Shown in pieces: positions 8,355 through 16,565 of a stretch of 64,000 nt of DNA. Within the stretch, counting starts at the first letter, position 1. Each line of letters starts with the position of its first letter. This DNA comes from Halonotius aquaticus (GTDB lineage: Archaea; Halobacteriota; Halobacteria; Halobacteriales; Haloferacaceae): contig NZ_QKNY01000003.1 in NCBI RefSeq assembly GCF_003605575.1, forward strand, positions 1-64,000, written 5' to 3'. The notes under the pieces were generated by a model. The model saw only the letters and a list, made by a program, of their open reading frames with translations. It was not told where the DNA came from and did no database searches. The translations under genes were made by a program, and so were the position numbers.

Positions 8355-8783
8355 GTGGTGCTCTATGCGACAGCCGGGCTGCTCGATGTGCTCGTCGAGT
8401 TCGCGACCGACCGTGAGCCACAAGAGGCGAACGTCCCGCTGGCAGCGACACCGGCCGGTGAGTTGACCGGGACTGACGACCGGCTCGCCGATATCGGCCC
8501 GGACACATCGGTGTTGACACACTTCTATCTGCCAGATGCCGGTGGTGCGGTGAGTTCAGTTTTCGGAGTCGATCTTGGCACCCCCTCCGGCGGCGCGCAA
8601 GCCCGTTTTGTCTCACATCCAACCGGCCCGCTTGCGGTGACAAAGGAGGACGATTTGGCTGGGGCCGTCCTCGTGGCGGTTCCGCCGTGGGACGCCGAGA
8701 AAATCCGTGCCTTCGACCGTCGCGGCACGGGCGTCGAGTTGGTCGGCCTTGATGCCGAACCGCCGGTCGAATCGATCGAGTAG
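8355..8783 (+). CDS. Hypothetical protein
   Basis: A 142-residue acidic protein starting at GTG (8355 or 8358), only 3 bases after the previous stop, which implies coupled translation. There is no signal peptide, membrane segment or metal motif. A hydrophobic core segment (GAVLVAVPPWDAEKI) suggests a folded soluble domain. I do not recognise the family. Its stop at 8783 directly abuts the stop of the convergent ribbon-helix-helix gene. Confidence 0.65.
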   Translation: MVLYATAGLLDVLVEFATDREPQEANVPLAATPAGELTGTDDRLADIGPDTSVLTHFYLPDAGGAVSSVFGVDLGTPSGGAQARFVSHPTGPLAVTKEDDLAGAVLVAVPPWDAEKIRAFDRRGTGVELVGLDAEPPVESIE

Positions 8784-8993
8784 CTAGTCCAGATAGCCGA
8801 GATCCCGAAGCTGATCGGTGACCTCAGCGAAATCCTCCTCGGTTACTGTGCCGTCTGGCTCCTGTTGAATGACGATACTCCGCAACAGGAATCGGACGAG
8901 ATCGCTCGTCGAAGTGAAGCTTGTTCCTTCGATCGTCTCCTCAACACGGTTCCCGAGCTCTTTCGGGATCGACACCGTTGTGTAATCAGCCAT
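8784..8993 (-). CDS. Ribbon-helix-helix (CopG/Arc type) DNA-binding protein
   Basis: A 69-residue protein. The first 45 residues give the family plan: a short beta strand YTTVSIPK, helix A (ELGNRVEETIEG), a turn, then FTSTSDLVRFLLRSIV as helix B. Such proteins bind operator DNA as dimers through the paired strands. The C-terminal tail is acidic. No toxin gene lies next to it, so it looks like a free-standing regulator, not an antitoxin. The ATG at 8991-8993 is required for the strand to sit at the N terminus, and longer starts add unrelated sequence. Confidence 0.88.
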   Translation of the reverse strand: MADYTTVSIPKELGNRVEETIEGTSFTSTSDLVRFLLRSIVIQQEPDGTVTEEDFAEVTDQLRDLGYLD

Positions 8994-9123
8994 AGTGACT
9001 GGTGTGGGAGCGACCTGAATAAGTCCTCTGTCGCGGGAGCCGATAGCGCGCTGTCGGGTGTGAGGCGACGGAGCCACCCCGGAGAGCCACACGCCTAAGC
9101 CCATCGCGGACGGTACCCTGGGT

Positions 9124-9369
9124 ATGAGCCGAGAGCAAGCGACGACAGCCGACGGCGACACCGTCTATATCGACCGCGAGGAAGCAGAACGCGGCTCCGT
9201 TGATGTCTTTCATCCAGTGTACTGTGGGGCCGAAGGAACGGAGCGGTGGGGCTACTACTGCAACGCCTGCGGTGGCTTCGACAATGCGATGGATACGATG
9301 GGGCGAATCGTCTGCAACGGCTGTTCGAACATTCGCAAACCCGATGAGTGGGACGCAGCCCACGAGTAA
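9124..9369 (+). CDS. Small zinc-binding protein, DUF5816-like
   Basis: An 81-residue protein with two CxxC motifs, YYCNACGGFDNAMD and RIVCNGCSNIRK, spaced to bind one zinc ion, and a conserved ending DEWDAAHE. It matches the haloarchaeal DUF5816 family as I recall it. Function unknown. The N-terminal half (GDTVYIDREEAERG) resembles a small beta domain. It is divergent from the ribbon-helix-helix gene, with about 130 bases between them. Confidence 0.85.
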   Translation: MSREQATTADGDTVYIDREEAERGSVDVFHPVYCGAEGTERWGYYCNACGGFDNAMDTMGRIVCNGCSNIRKPDEWDAAHE

Positions 9370-9403
9370 GCCGGAGGCAACCTATCAGACAGGCCGTGGG
9401 AAG

Positions 9404-9410
9404 CTTTATC
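9404..9410 (+). promoter_or_regulatory. TATA-like element
   Basis: CTTTATC lies 21-27 bases before the ATG at 9431. It supports a leaderless transcript and fixes the start of the following gene. Confidence 0.5.
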
Positions 9411-9430
9411 ATGGATTACGCCTAACTCCG

Positions 9431-9784
9431 ATGTGGATGGCCACTGTTACCATACCACCGGCTGAAGAGGCCCGAGACGTCTTCAAACGGCTCGGCTACG
9501 CGATCGAGGAGCGCGGTAGCGAGTTCGTCGCCGAGCGGAAATGGCGGCGTGTCCAGGTGACGCCGCTGCGTGCCGAGGACGCCAAATCGCCCGGCGAGAT
9601 CCTTGAATATGGCTCCGAGGGCGGCCCGCGGCTCCGCTGTTTCGTCACCTGGATGGACTGTACCGAACCGCTGCAGTCGTCACTTCAGTCGGCGAAGCCA
9701 CCCTATGATTGGGCGATCATCGGCATCGAGCCCGACGGCGAGTTTCAGGTTGTCCACCCTGATCCGGGCAGTGCCCCGATCTGA
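9431..9784 (+). CDS. Conserved haloarchaeal protein of unknown function
   Basis: A 117-residue protein beginning with a helix typical of a small haloarchaeal family (PPAEEARDVFKRLGYAI). It continues with a basic segment (AERKWRRVQVTPL) and a core LRCFVTWMDC...PPYDWAIIGIEPDG. No catalytic or membrane motif is seen. The start at 9431 is supported by the TATA-like element 21-27 bases upstream, and the ATG at 9437 is an alternative. The universal stress protein gene follows on the same strand 74 bases later. Confidence 0.78.
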   Translation: MWMATVTIPPAEEARDVFKRLGYAIEERGSEFVAERKWRRVQVTPLRAEDAKSPGEILEYGSEGGPRLRCFVTWMDCTEPLQSSLQSAKPPYDWAIIGIEPDGEFQVVHPDPGSAPI

Positions 9785-9858
9785 GCCATGGCCCACGGCT
9801 CTCTCGGCCAGCGAACAGGAGCGATATCTTCTTCATCGCCCGGCGGCGAACGGTGGCA

Positions 9859-10278
9859 ATGACGCTGATCGTCGTCCCGGTTCGGTACCCACTCAGCGAG
9901 CACTCCGCAGCGACGCTTCGGGAGGCGATCAAGATCAGCACCGACCGCGACGCCGAGCTCTCGGTGCTTCACGTTGACCTCTATCAGAACAGCAAGAACG
10001 TCACCCGAACCGATCTCAAGCGGGCGGTCGAACGGGAGTTCGGCGAACTCGACAACGTCCGGTATGTCGTTCGCCGCGGCTTTTTGCTCGAAGAGACGAT
10101 CTTAGAGGAGATCGTCGGCGAGAACGCCGATCTCGTCGTCATCGGCTCCCGACAGGCCGGCCGGTGGCAACGCATGCTCCGAAAGCTGCGGGCCGACCCT
10201 GATATCGGCGAGTTCCTCAAAGGCGAACTTGACTGTACGGTGATCACAGTCAACGCCGACGGCGTGACAAGCCGCTAA
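9859..10278 (+). CDS. Universal stress protein (UspA family)
   Basis: About 139 residues forming one Usp domain. The N-terminal strand is TLIVVPVRYPLSEHS, the middle has ELSVLHVDLY, and the C-terminal half has ADLVVIGSRQAGRWQRML. The last corresponds to the family's G-x2-G-x9-G(S/T) nucleotide-binding region but lacks its full glycine set. ATP binding is therefore uncertain. Start: the ATG at 9859 is preferred over the GTG at 9853. Role in stress signalling is inferred from the family. Confidence 0.85.
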   Translation: MTLIVVPVRYPLSEHSAATLREAIKISTDRDAELSVLHVDLYQNSKNVTRTDLKRAVEREFGELDNVRYVVRRGFLLEETILEEIVGENADLVVIGSRQAGRWQRMLRKLRADPDIGEFLKGELDCTVITVNADGVTSR

Positions 10279-10380
10279 CCAGATTGGCCGCAGATAGCCA
10301 CCGTCCTGTCGAACGGCGGTTCGTCCCACGATATCGTGTCACCACGTCGACGCATAGTGGGCGCTGTAGCCGCAATGTTG

Positions 10381-10387
10381 TTTTATC
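10381..10387 (+). promoter_or_regulatory. TATA-like element of the lycopene cyclase gene
   Basis: TTTTATC lies 21-27 bases before the GTG at 10408, matching a leaderless transcript starting there. Confidence 0.45.
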
Positions 10388-10407
10388 CGTGGGTGCTACG
10401 ACAAGCA

Positions 10408-11154
10408 GTGCCCACCACGTATCTGCAGTTCCATCTCGTTTTGACACTGCCACTGTTGGCCCTGCTGTGGTACCTGACGCCGGCATACGATCGGATTCGG
10501 CGGCGACGCGGCGCAGTCGGGCTGGCGATCCTCGTTGCCATCGCCGTCGCCTACACGACGCCGTGGGGGTCGTATATGATCCAACGCGGCGTCTGGTGGT
10601 ACGGTGAGGGGGTCGTCGCCGCCAGACTGCTGTCGATTCCGGCCGGCGAATACCTGTTTTTCGGGATCCAGACACTGACCGTCGGCTTTTATCTCTACTG
10701 GCGCGGGTTCGATCCGAGCTACGAGACGGGCGATTTCGCGTGGGGGCCCCGGATCGCCGGCGTCGGTGTCGGCGTGCTGTTGTTCGGCGGTGGGCTCTGG
10801 ATGGTGTTTCAGCAGCCGTCGTGGCTGTACCTCGGCGGACTACTCGCGTGGGTTGGCCCCGTCGTTGCTCTCCAGTGGGGCGTCGGCGGCGGCTATCTCG
10901 TTCGTCGGCCGCGGGCGTGGATCGAGGCGGCGTTGGTGCCGACGATCTATCTGTGGATTATCGACCGCTGGGCGATCGGTCAGGGACTATGGGTGCTCTC
11001 CGAGCAGTATACGACCGGGATCGCCCCCTTTGGCCTGCCGATCGAGGAGATCCTGTTTTTCCTCTCGGCTGGGGTGATGACCGTTACCGGGCTCGTGCTC
11101 TTCGAGTGGGTGCTGGACTGGAACGACACGCGGACGGCCGCGGCCAAACAGTAA
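10408..11154 (+). CDS. crtY: Lycopene beta-cyclase (CarR/CrtY type, two-domain)
   Basis: Cyclises the ends of lycopene to beta-carotene, the precursor of retinal for rhodopsins. About 248 residues and seven hydrophobic segments are arranged as two related halves: PTTYLQFHLVLTLP... and AWGPRIAGVGVGVLL.... Each half carries the cyclase-domain signatures, IPAGEYLFFGIQT in the first and LPIEEILFFLSAG in the second. The fused form corresponds to the two subunits (CrtYc and CrtYd) of some actinobacterial enzymes. The GTG at 10408 is chosen from the homologous PTTYLQFH start and the TATA spacing. In-frame starts at 10375 and 10336 exist. No other carotenoid gene is nearby. Confidence 0.9.
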   Translation: MPTTYLQFHLVLTLPLLALLWYLTPAYDRIRRRRGAVGLAILVAIAVAYTTPWGSYMIQRGVWWYGEGVVAARLLSIPAGEYLFFGIQTLTVGFYLYWRGFDPSYETGDFAWGPRIAGVGVGVLLFGGGLWMVFQQPSWLYLGGLLAWVGPVVALQWGVGGGYLVRRPRAWIEAALVPTIYLWIIDRWAIGQGLWVLSEQYTTGIAPFGLPIEEILFFLSAGVMTVTGLVLFEWVLDWNDTRTAAAKQ

Positions 11155-11231
11155 CAGCAGGTATCGTGGCAGGCAAAGGAGCCCCTTCGAAATCCTTTTA
11201 CAGCTTTCGGGTGGAGTATCACCAACTAACC

Positions 11232-11537
11232 ATGGACGTAACTATCGTCTCCGAGGAGGAGAACCCCATGTTGCATCGCACGGATATTCGGTTCGAGACG
11301 GTTCACGACGAGGCCACGCCATCGCGGCTCTCGGTGCGTGACAGTCTCGCGGCCAAACTCGACAAGGACGCCGAAGAGGTCGTCGTCCACGAGCTCGATA
11401 CCACCTTCGGCATGCGAAAAACGGTCGGCTACGCGAAGGTCTACGACAGCCCCGACCACGCCGCTGAGGTCGAACAGGAACACATGTTGGAGCGCAACAA
11501 GATCGCCGACGACGCCCCCGACGCCGAGGAAGCCTAA
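11232..11537 (+). CDS. rps24e: Ribosomal protein S24e
   Basis: A 101-residue small-subunit ribosomal protein. The N terminus MDVTIVSEEENPMLHRTDI, the segment FGMRKTVGYAKVYDS and the C-terminal HMLERNK match archaeal S24e. The usual basic character is lowered, as in halophiles, and the tail is acidic. A TTTTA element at 11196-11200 suggests a short leader. The Kae1-Bud32 gene starts 6 bases after its stop, so the two are cotranscribed. In many haloarchaea rps27ae lies between these two genes. It is absent here. Confidence 0.95.
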   Translation: MDVTIVSEEENPMLHRTDIRFETVHDEATPSRLSVRDSLAAKLDKDAEEVVVHELDTTFGMRKTVGYAKVYDSPDHAAEVEQEHMLERNKIADDAPDAEEA

Positions 11538-11543
11538 GGCGAC

Positions 11544-13256
11544 ATGCGCGTGCTCGGCATCGAGGGCACCGCATGGGCCGCCAGCGCGGCCTGCTACGAC
11601 GACTCCGACGACACCGTTTTCATCGAGTCGGATCCCTACCAACCGGATAGCGGCGGTATTCACCCGCGTGAGGCCGCCGAACATATGGGCGAGGCGATCC
11701 CCAAAGTCATCGACCGCGTGCTCGCGGACGCCGCTGCAACTGTCGACGACGCTGCCGACACAGCCGCCAGCGACGCTGACAGTCCAAACCGCTACGGGAT
11801 CGACTGTGTTGCGTTTTCGCAGGGCCCGGGACTCGGCCCGTGTCTGCGCACGGTTGGCACCGCCGCCCGGGCGGCCGCACAGGCCCTCAACGTGCCGCTG
11901 GTCGGCGTCAACCACATGGTCGCCCATCTCGAAATCGGCCGCCATCAGTCGGGGTTCGACTCGCCGGTCTGTCTGAACGCCTCGGGCGCAAACGCCCACC
12001 TGCTGGGCTACCACAACGGTCGCTACCGGGTGCTCGGCGAGACGATGGACACCGGCGTCGGCAACGCCCTCGATAAGTTTACCCGACACATCGGCTGGGA
12101 GCACCCCGGCGGCCCGAAAGTCGAGGCGGCAGCCACGGACGGCGAGCTCATCGATCTCCCCTACGTCGTCAAGGGGATGGACTTCTCGTTTTCCGGCATC
12201 ATGAGCGCGGCGAAAGACGCAGCCGACGAGGGCGAGGCAATCGAGGATATCTGCTTTTCGCTGCAGGAACACATCTTCGGGATGTTGACCGAGGTCGCCG
12301 AGCGCGCACTGTCGCTGACGGGCACCGACGAACTCGTCCTCGGCGGCGGGGTGGGCCAAAACGCCCGCCTGCAGTCGATGCTGGAAACGATGTGTGAAGA
12401 ACGCGGTGCGAGGTTCTATGTTCCAGACAACCGGTTTCTCCGTGACAACGCGGGGATGATCGCCGTCTTGGGGGCCAAACAGTTCGCCGCCGGGCAGACA
12501 GTCGCCATCAAGGACTCAACGGTCGATCCGAACTTTCGGCCCGACGAGGTCGCTGTCGCGTGGCGGCAGGGTGAGCAGTCAGTCGCGCGTGGCCGTGGCG
12601 TCGAGGCGGCGGCGGCAGCAGACGAGGCGACAGCGACGCAGTCCGTCGGTGATCGGCATGGTCGCCAGCGCGGGGCGGAAGCAGTCGTCGACATCGTTGC
12701 GCCGACTGACTGCGAGTACGAACTGCCCGCTCGGTGTGTTCGGAAACGCCGACTCTCGAAGACCTATCGCCATCCCGCCCTCGATACGACACTCACCGGC
12801 GAACGCACGACGGCTGAGGCGCGACTGACCAGCGAGGCCCGCGCCGCTGGTGTCCCGACACCCCTTGTCTGGGATGTCGACCGCGAAACCGCGACACTCC
12901 ACCTCCAGCACGTCGGCGAGGCTGATCTTGCTGAGCGACTGACCACCGACGCGGTCACGACGGTAGGGAACCATCTCGCCGCGATCCACAATGCAGGGCT
13001 GGTGCATGGCGATCCAACCACCCGAAACGTCCGCGTCGGCGACCGTGTCTGGCTGGTCGATTTCGGCCTCGGCTTCCACTCAGGCCACATCGAGGATTAC
13101 GCGATGGATCTCCATGTGCTCCGGCAGAGTCTCGCGGCGACCGCTGACGACCCAGACCCACTACTCGATGCGGTGAGTGATGGCTACACTGCTGCCGGCA
13201 ACCCCGCGGTCATCGATCGGCTGGCAACGGTCGAGGATCGCGGCCGGTATCAGTAA
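11544..13256 (+). CDS. Kae1-Bud32 fusion: tRNA t6A synthase subunit and atypical kinase
   Basis: Part of the KEOPS complex that makes N6-threonylcarbamoyladenosine at tRNA position 37. Residues 1 to about 325 are the Kae1 (TsaD-like) ASKHA domain, with LGIEGTAWA, GVNHMVAHLEIG carrying the metal-binding histidines, and GGGVGQNARL. After a linker rich in Ala and acidic residues, residues from about 400 form the Bud32 kinase. There KRRLSKTYRHP, HGDPTTRNVRV (the catalytic loop, with P where HGDLT is usual) and WLVDFGLGF (DFG) are visible. The 570-residue length suits the archaeal fusion. It follows S24e by 6 bases. Confidence 0.95.
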   Translation: MRVLGIEGTAWAASAACYDDSDDTVFIESDPYQPDSGGIHPREAAEHMGEAIPKVIDRVLADAAATVDDAADTAASDADSPNRYGIDCVAFSQGPGLGPCLRTVGTAARAAAQALNVPLVGVNHMVAHLEIGRHQSGFDSPVCLNASGANAHLLGYHNGRYRVLGETMDTGVGNALDKFTRHIGWEHPGGPKVEAAATDGELIDLPYVVKGMDFSFSGIMSAAKDAADEGEAIEDICFSLQEHIFGMLTEVAERALSLTGTDELVLGGGVGQNARLQSMLETMCEERGARFYVPDNRFLRDNAGMIAVLGAKQFAAGQTVAIKDSTVDPNFRPDEVAVAWRQGEQSVARGRGVEAAAAADEATATQSVGDRHGRQRGAEAVVDIVAPTDCEYELPARCVRKRRLSKTYRHPALDTTLTGERTTAEARLTSEARAAGVPTPLVWDVDRETATLHLQHVGEADLAERLTTDAVTTVGNHLAAIHNAGLVHGDPTTRNVRVGDRVWLVDFGLGFHSGHIEDYAMDLHVLRQSLAATADDPDPLLDAVSDGYTAAGNPAVIDRLATVEDRGRYQ

Positions 13257-13332
13257 CCGGCACCGCGGCGATCCCCAACCAATCAGCGCAGAAAGGCGAA
13301 TTTTCATTACACTGAAGCAACTACCACCACCC

Positions 13333-13626
13333 ATGGGAAAGAAATCCGAGTCCGGAACGCTGTTTGGCATCCCGTATAACTTCGAACGCCCCTCCATCGG
13401 CCGGCTGCTGTCGGCCCATTGGAAACCCGACGAGGGGATGCTCGTCGAGAAACCGTTCGGCATCGGCTACACGCTGAACCTCGCCAGCTGGCGGTCGTGG
13501 GTCGCCCTGGGTGTCACCGGCGCGCTGCTCTATCAGGAGCGCAGCGGCGGCAGCGATGACGGTGAGGACATCGATCTCGACGACGACGGCGACGACGAGC
13601 CGGTCGAAGTCATCGTCGAAGACTAA
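13333..13626 (+). CDS. DUF5808-like haloarchaeal protein
   Basis: A 97-residue protein beginning GKKSESGTLFGIPYNFERPS and continuing through MLVEKPFGIGYTLNLA and a short hydrophobic segment WVALGVTGALLY. The C-terminal third is an almost pure Asp/Glu/Gly tail. This fits the haloarchaeal DUF5808 family as I remember it. A single weak membrane segment or a surface helix is possible. Function unknown. It is preceded by Kae1-Bud32 and followed 48 bases later by the nucleotide pyrophosphatase. Confidence 0.85.
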   Translation: MGKKSESGTLFGIPYNFERPSIGRLLSAHWKPDEGMLVEKPFGIGYTLNLASWRSWVALGVTGALLYQERSGGSDDGEDIDLDDDGDDEPVEVIVED

Positions 13627-13674
13627 CACCCCGTAAATCGACGCCTCTTTTCGCGCCGCGACGAACCACCAGCC

Positions 13675-14241
13675 ATGCTGCAGTATGTGACGACCAACCC
13701 CGGCAAGCTCCGGGAGGCCAAAAGCTATCTCGGCGACGAGACGATCGACACCTACGACTACGACTATCCGGAGATCCAAGCCCCGACGCTGGAGCCGATC
13801 GCGGCCGCAGGGGCCCGCGATGCCTACCGCGAGGTCGGCGAGCCGGTCGTCGTCGACGACGCTGGGCTCTTCATTGACGCCTTTGATGGCTTTCCGGGGC
13901 CGTACTCCTCGTTTGTCGAAACCACCATGGGCGTCGACCGCGTCTGGGAGTTAGCCGAGCCACTGAGCGATCGCAGCGCTGCGTTCCGCTGTGTGTTAGC
14001 CTACTGTGATGGTGAGGCAGTCGACGACCCCGTCGACGATGGCGACCTCCCAGTACAGTGTTTCACCGGCGTTGTCGACGGCGAGATCGTCGCCCCGCGC
14101 GGTGACGGCGGCTTCGGGTACGATCCGATCTTCGAACACGACGGAGCGACGTTTGCGGAGCGCACCGCCGCGGAGAAAAACGAGCTGTCACATCGTGGCC
14201 GCGCGCTTGCGGCCTTCGCCGAGTGGTATCAGCAGCGGTAG
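13675..14241 (+). CDS. XTP/dITP pyrophosphatase (RdgB/HAM1 family)
   Basis: Hydrolyses non-canonical purine triphosphates (XTP, ITP, dITP) to monophosphates, which keeps them out of DNA and RNA. The 188-residue protein has the N-terminal substrate loop TTNPGKLREA, the metal/catalytic segment VVVDDAGLFIDAFDGFPGPYSS, and the C-terminal GGFGYDPIFEHDG and SHRGRAL motifs. All family motifs are present. It ends one base before the stop of the convergent PIN-like gene. Confidence 0.93.
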   Translation: MLQYVTTNPGKLREAKSYLGDETIDTYDYDYPEIQAPTLEPIAAAGARDAYREVGEPVVVDDAGLFIDAFDGFPGPYSSFVETTMGVDRVWELAEPLSDRSAAFRCVLAYCDGEAVDDPVDDGDLPVQCFTGVVDGEIVAPRGDGGFGYDPIFEHDGATFAERTAAEKNELSHRGRALAAFAEWYQQR

Positions 14242-14844
14242 CTACGCCGATCGTGGCTCCCGGTTCGGGCCGGGGTAGGAATCGTCGGCGACCGTGCCGT
14301 ACAGTCGGTCTGGGTCGAACAGTTGGGCGAACGCCGCTGGTGCGCGCACGCTAACCGGGAACCGCCCGCTGAGTGTCGCCCCAGCCTGCGCGCCGGTGAG
14401 TCCCTCATCAAACGACAACAGGTGCATCGCGCCACCGCGGTAGGCCGAGGCGAGTGCCGGGTGGTCGCCGGGGTGGTGGACAACAGGCTCCCGCCACGAA
14501 TCAATGGCTGCCCGCCAGTCGCTCGCCAGGTCGCTGTCGGCGACCGTTTCGATGACGGCTTCGGCGTCGGCGAGTAGGTCGTCGCTGGCGAGGAGCGTCG
14601 TCCAGGAGTGTTGCCACAGGGGTTCAAGCGCGGCTCTGGCGTCGCCGTCGCCACACAGGTCGGCTACAAGCACGTCGGCATCGGCGACAACGCGGACGGG
14701 CTGTGACTCTCGTGGGTCGGTGATCGCCGCAGCGTCGGCCTCAGAGGCCGCCTCAGTTGTGCGATCGCGGTGTGACGAGAGCGCAGTTTCGATGGCCTCG
14801 CGGTCGACCGTCGGCGCGCGAGCAAACAGCTCGGGCCAGTGCAT
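14242..14844 (-). CDS. PIN-domain-like protein
   Basis: A protein of about 200 residues. The stretch VRVVADADVLVADLCGDGDAR near residue 50 resembles the first strand of PIN nucleases with its leading Asp residues. LLSFDEGL, about 110 residues later, could be the distal acidic cluster. A single missing acidic residue cannot be excluded, so nuclease activity is not certain. The ATG at 14844 is preferred to 14853 because a TTATAAAC element (14870-14863) lies about 20-26 bases upstream of it. It is not paired with a small antitoxin gene. Confidence 0.7.
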   Translation of the reverse strand: MHWPELFARAPTVDREAIETALSSHRDRTTEAASEADAAAITDPRESQPVRVVADADVLVADLCGDGDARAALEPLWQHSWTTLLASDDLLADAEAVIETVADSDLASDWRAAIDSWREPVVHHPGDHPALASAYRGGAMHLLSFDEGLTGAQAGATLSGRFPVSVRAPAAFAQLFDPDRLYGTVADDSYPGPNREPRSA

Positions 14845-14862
14845 ACGCGGCATTGCAGGCCC

Positions 14863-14870
14863 GTTTATAA
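14863..14870 (-). promoter_or_regulatory. TATA element of the PIN-like gene
   Basis: On the minus strand TTATAAAC ends 19 bases before the ATG at 14844, a spacing expected for leaderless transcripts. It is only about 10-17 bases from the alternative ATG at 14853. Confidence 0.55.
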
Positions 14871-14886
14871 GAGCGTTCCCAGTCGG

Positions 14887-15543
14887 TTACTCGCCGAGAA
14901 GGATCGCGGTAACCTCGTCGACAGCGTCCTGTTCGACGACGAGTGCCAGTCGATCGCCAGCCTCAACGGTTGTCGTCGGCAGCGGGATCGTCATCGGGTC
15001 GCGCTTGTGGCCGTGGGCGTAGAGCCGCGCGGTCTCCGGCAGATCGATCTCCGAAACCCGCTGGCCGACGATCGGGGCGTCGTCATCGACAGTGACCGTC
15101 GTCAACTGGAGGGCCTCAGTCAAATCGCCGATCGCGTTGAGACTACCGCCGAGGAGCGCGGTTTTCGCGCCGGCTGCGCCGAGTCGCTGCGGGTAGATGA
15201 CATCATCGGCGGCCGCGGCGTACTCCTCATATTTGTCGCTGCTCACGTCCTCGCTGATCCGCAGGACGGTGCGACAGCCGTACTCCTGGCCGAGCAGACA
15301 GATCTCGTGGTTGACCGCCACGTCGCCGGTGATCCCGCCGATGGCGTCGGCGTCCTCGATGCCAGCTTCCTGTAACACCGATTCGTCGGCCCCGTCGCCG
15401 TGGATCACGGTCAGGCCCGTCTCGCGGGCGCGGTCGACTTTCTCGCGATCGTTGTCAACAACGACGACATCGTAGCCTTCCTCGTCTAACACCCGGGCCG
15501 TGCGGGCTCCAACCCGGCCGTAGCCAACGACAATGATTCGCAT
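14887..15543 (-). CDS. TrkA-type NAD-binding regulator of ion transport
   Basis: A 218-residue protein with an RCK-N Rossmann domain: MRIIVVGYGRVGARTARVL (GxGxxG) and VVVVDND, whose acidic residue reads the NAD ribose. Residues after about 140 form the RCK-C (TrkA_C) domain, ending in a VEAGDRLALVVEQDAVDEV motif. Such proteins gate potassium channels and Trk/Ktr transporters in response to nucleotides. No membrane partner is adjacent, so its partner is unknown. The ATG at 15541-15543 begins exactly at the Rossmann strand. Confidence 0.92.
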   Translation of the reverse strand: MRIIVVGYGRVGARTARVLDEEGYDVVVVDNDREKVDRARETGLTVIHGDGADESVLQEAGIEDADAIGGITGDVAVNHEICLLGQEYGCRTVLRISEDVSSDKYEEYAAAADDVIYPQRLGAAGAKTALLGGSLNAIGDLTEALQLTTVTVDDDAPIVGQRVSEIDLPETARLYAHGHKRDPMTIPLPTTTVEAGDRLALVVEQDAVDEVTAILLGE

Positions 15544-15602
15544 ACGGCTTCGTATGAGAGTCGGCGTCAAAAAGGTATGTTCCCGGCGGCGACAGTGGCC
15601 GC

Positions 15603-16052
15603 TCAGGCCGGTGGATCGGCCACCCACTTCTGGCTAAAGTCGGTGCCACAACTACAGTGGGCGTAGGCGTGGATCACATCGCCCTCGGCGTAGAGCCCGC
15701 CAACCTCCTCGTTTTCGGCCTCGGCAAACGCGAAGCCAAACTCGATGTGGTGATCGTCGGTGGTCACCTCGGCGTCGGTGTCGCCTGCGTCGGGACAGAC
15801 GCCACCGGCGAGACGGTCGTCGATCTCGCCGGTGCGATCCATCGCCTGCTTGGCAAACGCCATCGGATCAAGCCCGGTGCTGTCAGCGAAGGCTTCTCGA
15901 CCAGTCTCGCCGGCCACGACAACGACGACGCCACCATCGACAGCGATACCGGCCGTTGATAGTGGGTGGTCACCATCGAAGACAGTATCAGCGACGTAGA
16001 TCGCTACATCATCCAGTCGGTCGCCGGCGAGAAACGCGGTGAGATCGTCCAT
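15603..16052 (-). CDS. DUF5807-like haloarchaeal protein
   Basis: A 149-residue acidic protein. Its first half holds DDVAIYVADTVFDGD and GGVVVVVAGETGREAF, consistent with a compact alpha/beta domain. Its second half ends with HAYAHCSCGTDFSQKWV. The two cysteines (CSC) may bind metal together with histidines nearby. It matches the haloarchaeal DUF5807 family as I recall it. Function unknown. The ATG at 16050-16052 is preferred to the upstream one at 16076, which would add eight unrelated residues. Confidence 0.85.
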   Translation of the reverse strand: MDDLTAFLAGDRLDDVAIYVADTVFDGDHPLSTAGIAVDGGVVVVVAGETGREAFADSTGLDPMAFAKQAMDRTGEIDDRLAGGVCPDAGDTDAEVTTDDHHIEFGFAFAEAENEEVGGLYAEGDVIHAYAHCSCGTDFSQKWVADPPA

Positions 16053-16113
16053 ACCCGGCGTGGTGACGCCACGCATTTAGGAATATCCACTCGGTCGGGT
16101 ACTAGCCAGCGGC

Positions 16114-16554
16114 TCAGTTGTCGCCATCGAGCGATTCGGCGATCGACTGCAAGGAGTCCCGGGGTTCGTGTTTGACCGTGTAGACGGCGCGATCACCCGG
16201 CGCGCGCAGCCCGTATCGCTCGCTGGCGACGATCACATCACAGATAACGCTGTCGCCGATCTCGCGGTCGAGCCCGCGGAGCCACTCACCGAGTCGGTTG
16301 GTTCCCTCGCCGGTCGACCGGGCCTGTTTGCGGGTGTCATAGGCACCATACAACAGTCGCCCGCTGTCGTCGCCCGCAACGGTCGCAAAATAGTCCGCGC
16401 CGTCGATCACGATCGTGACACGGTCGTCGACGGCAACCGTCTCGGCGACAGCCGTCGGGAGTTCAAGACAGGGCGTGCGGCTGCCACCGCGGCGGACGAT
16501 CGTCGCCCGATATGAGTCGACCGCGTCGCTGTCACTCGGAAGCCGCGTCGACAT
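16114..16554 (-). CDS. Conserved haloarchaeal protein, AbrB/beta-barrel-like
   Basis: A 146-residue protein. Residues 17-60 (YRATIVRRGGSRTPCLELP, then AVAVDDRVTIVIDG) look like a small beta-barrel repeat resembling swapped-hairpin regulators, but the match is weak. No cysteine cluster or membrane segment is present. It lies 11 bases downstream of the S6e gene on the same strand and is probably cotranscribed with it. Function unknown. Confidence 0.75.
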   Translation of the reverse strand: MSTRLPSDSDAVDSYRATIVRRGGSRTPCLELPTAVAETVAVDDRVTIVIDGADYFATVAGDDSGRLLYGAYDTRKQARSTGEGTNRLGEWLRGLDREIGDSVICDVIVASERYGLRAPGDRAVYTVKHEPRDSLQSIAESLDGDN

Positions 16555-16565
16555 GGACGGTCTCC

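Noticed and set aside
8784-8993. Antitoxin of a toxin-antitoxin pair
   Set aside because: No partner toxin gene is adjacent. The neighbours are a convergent hypothetical gene and a divergent zinc protein.
10740-11231. Upstream extension of the S24e frame
   Set aside because: It lies in another frame of the lycopene cyclase gene and is strongly basic. S24e begins at 11232.
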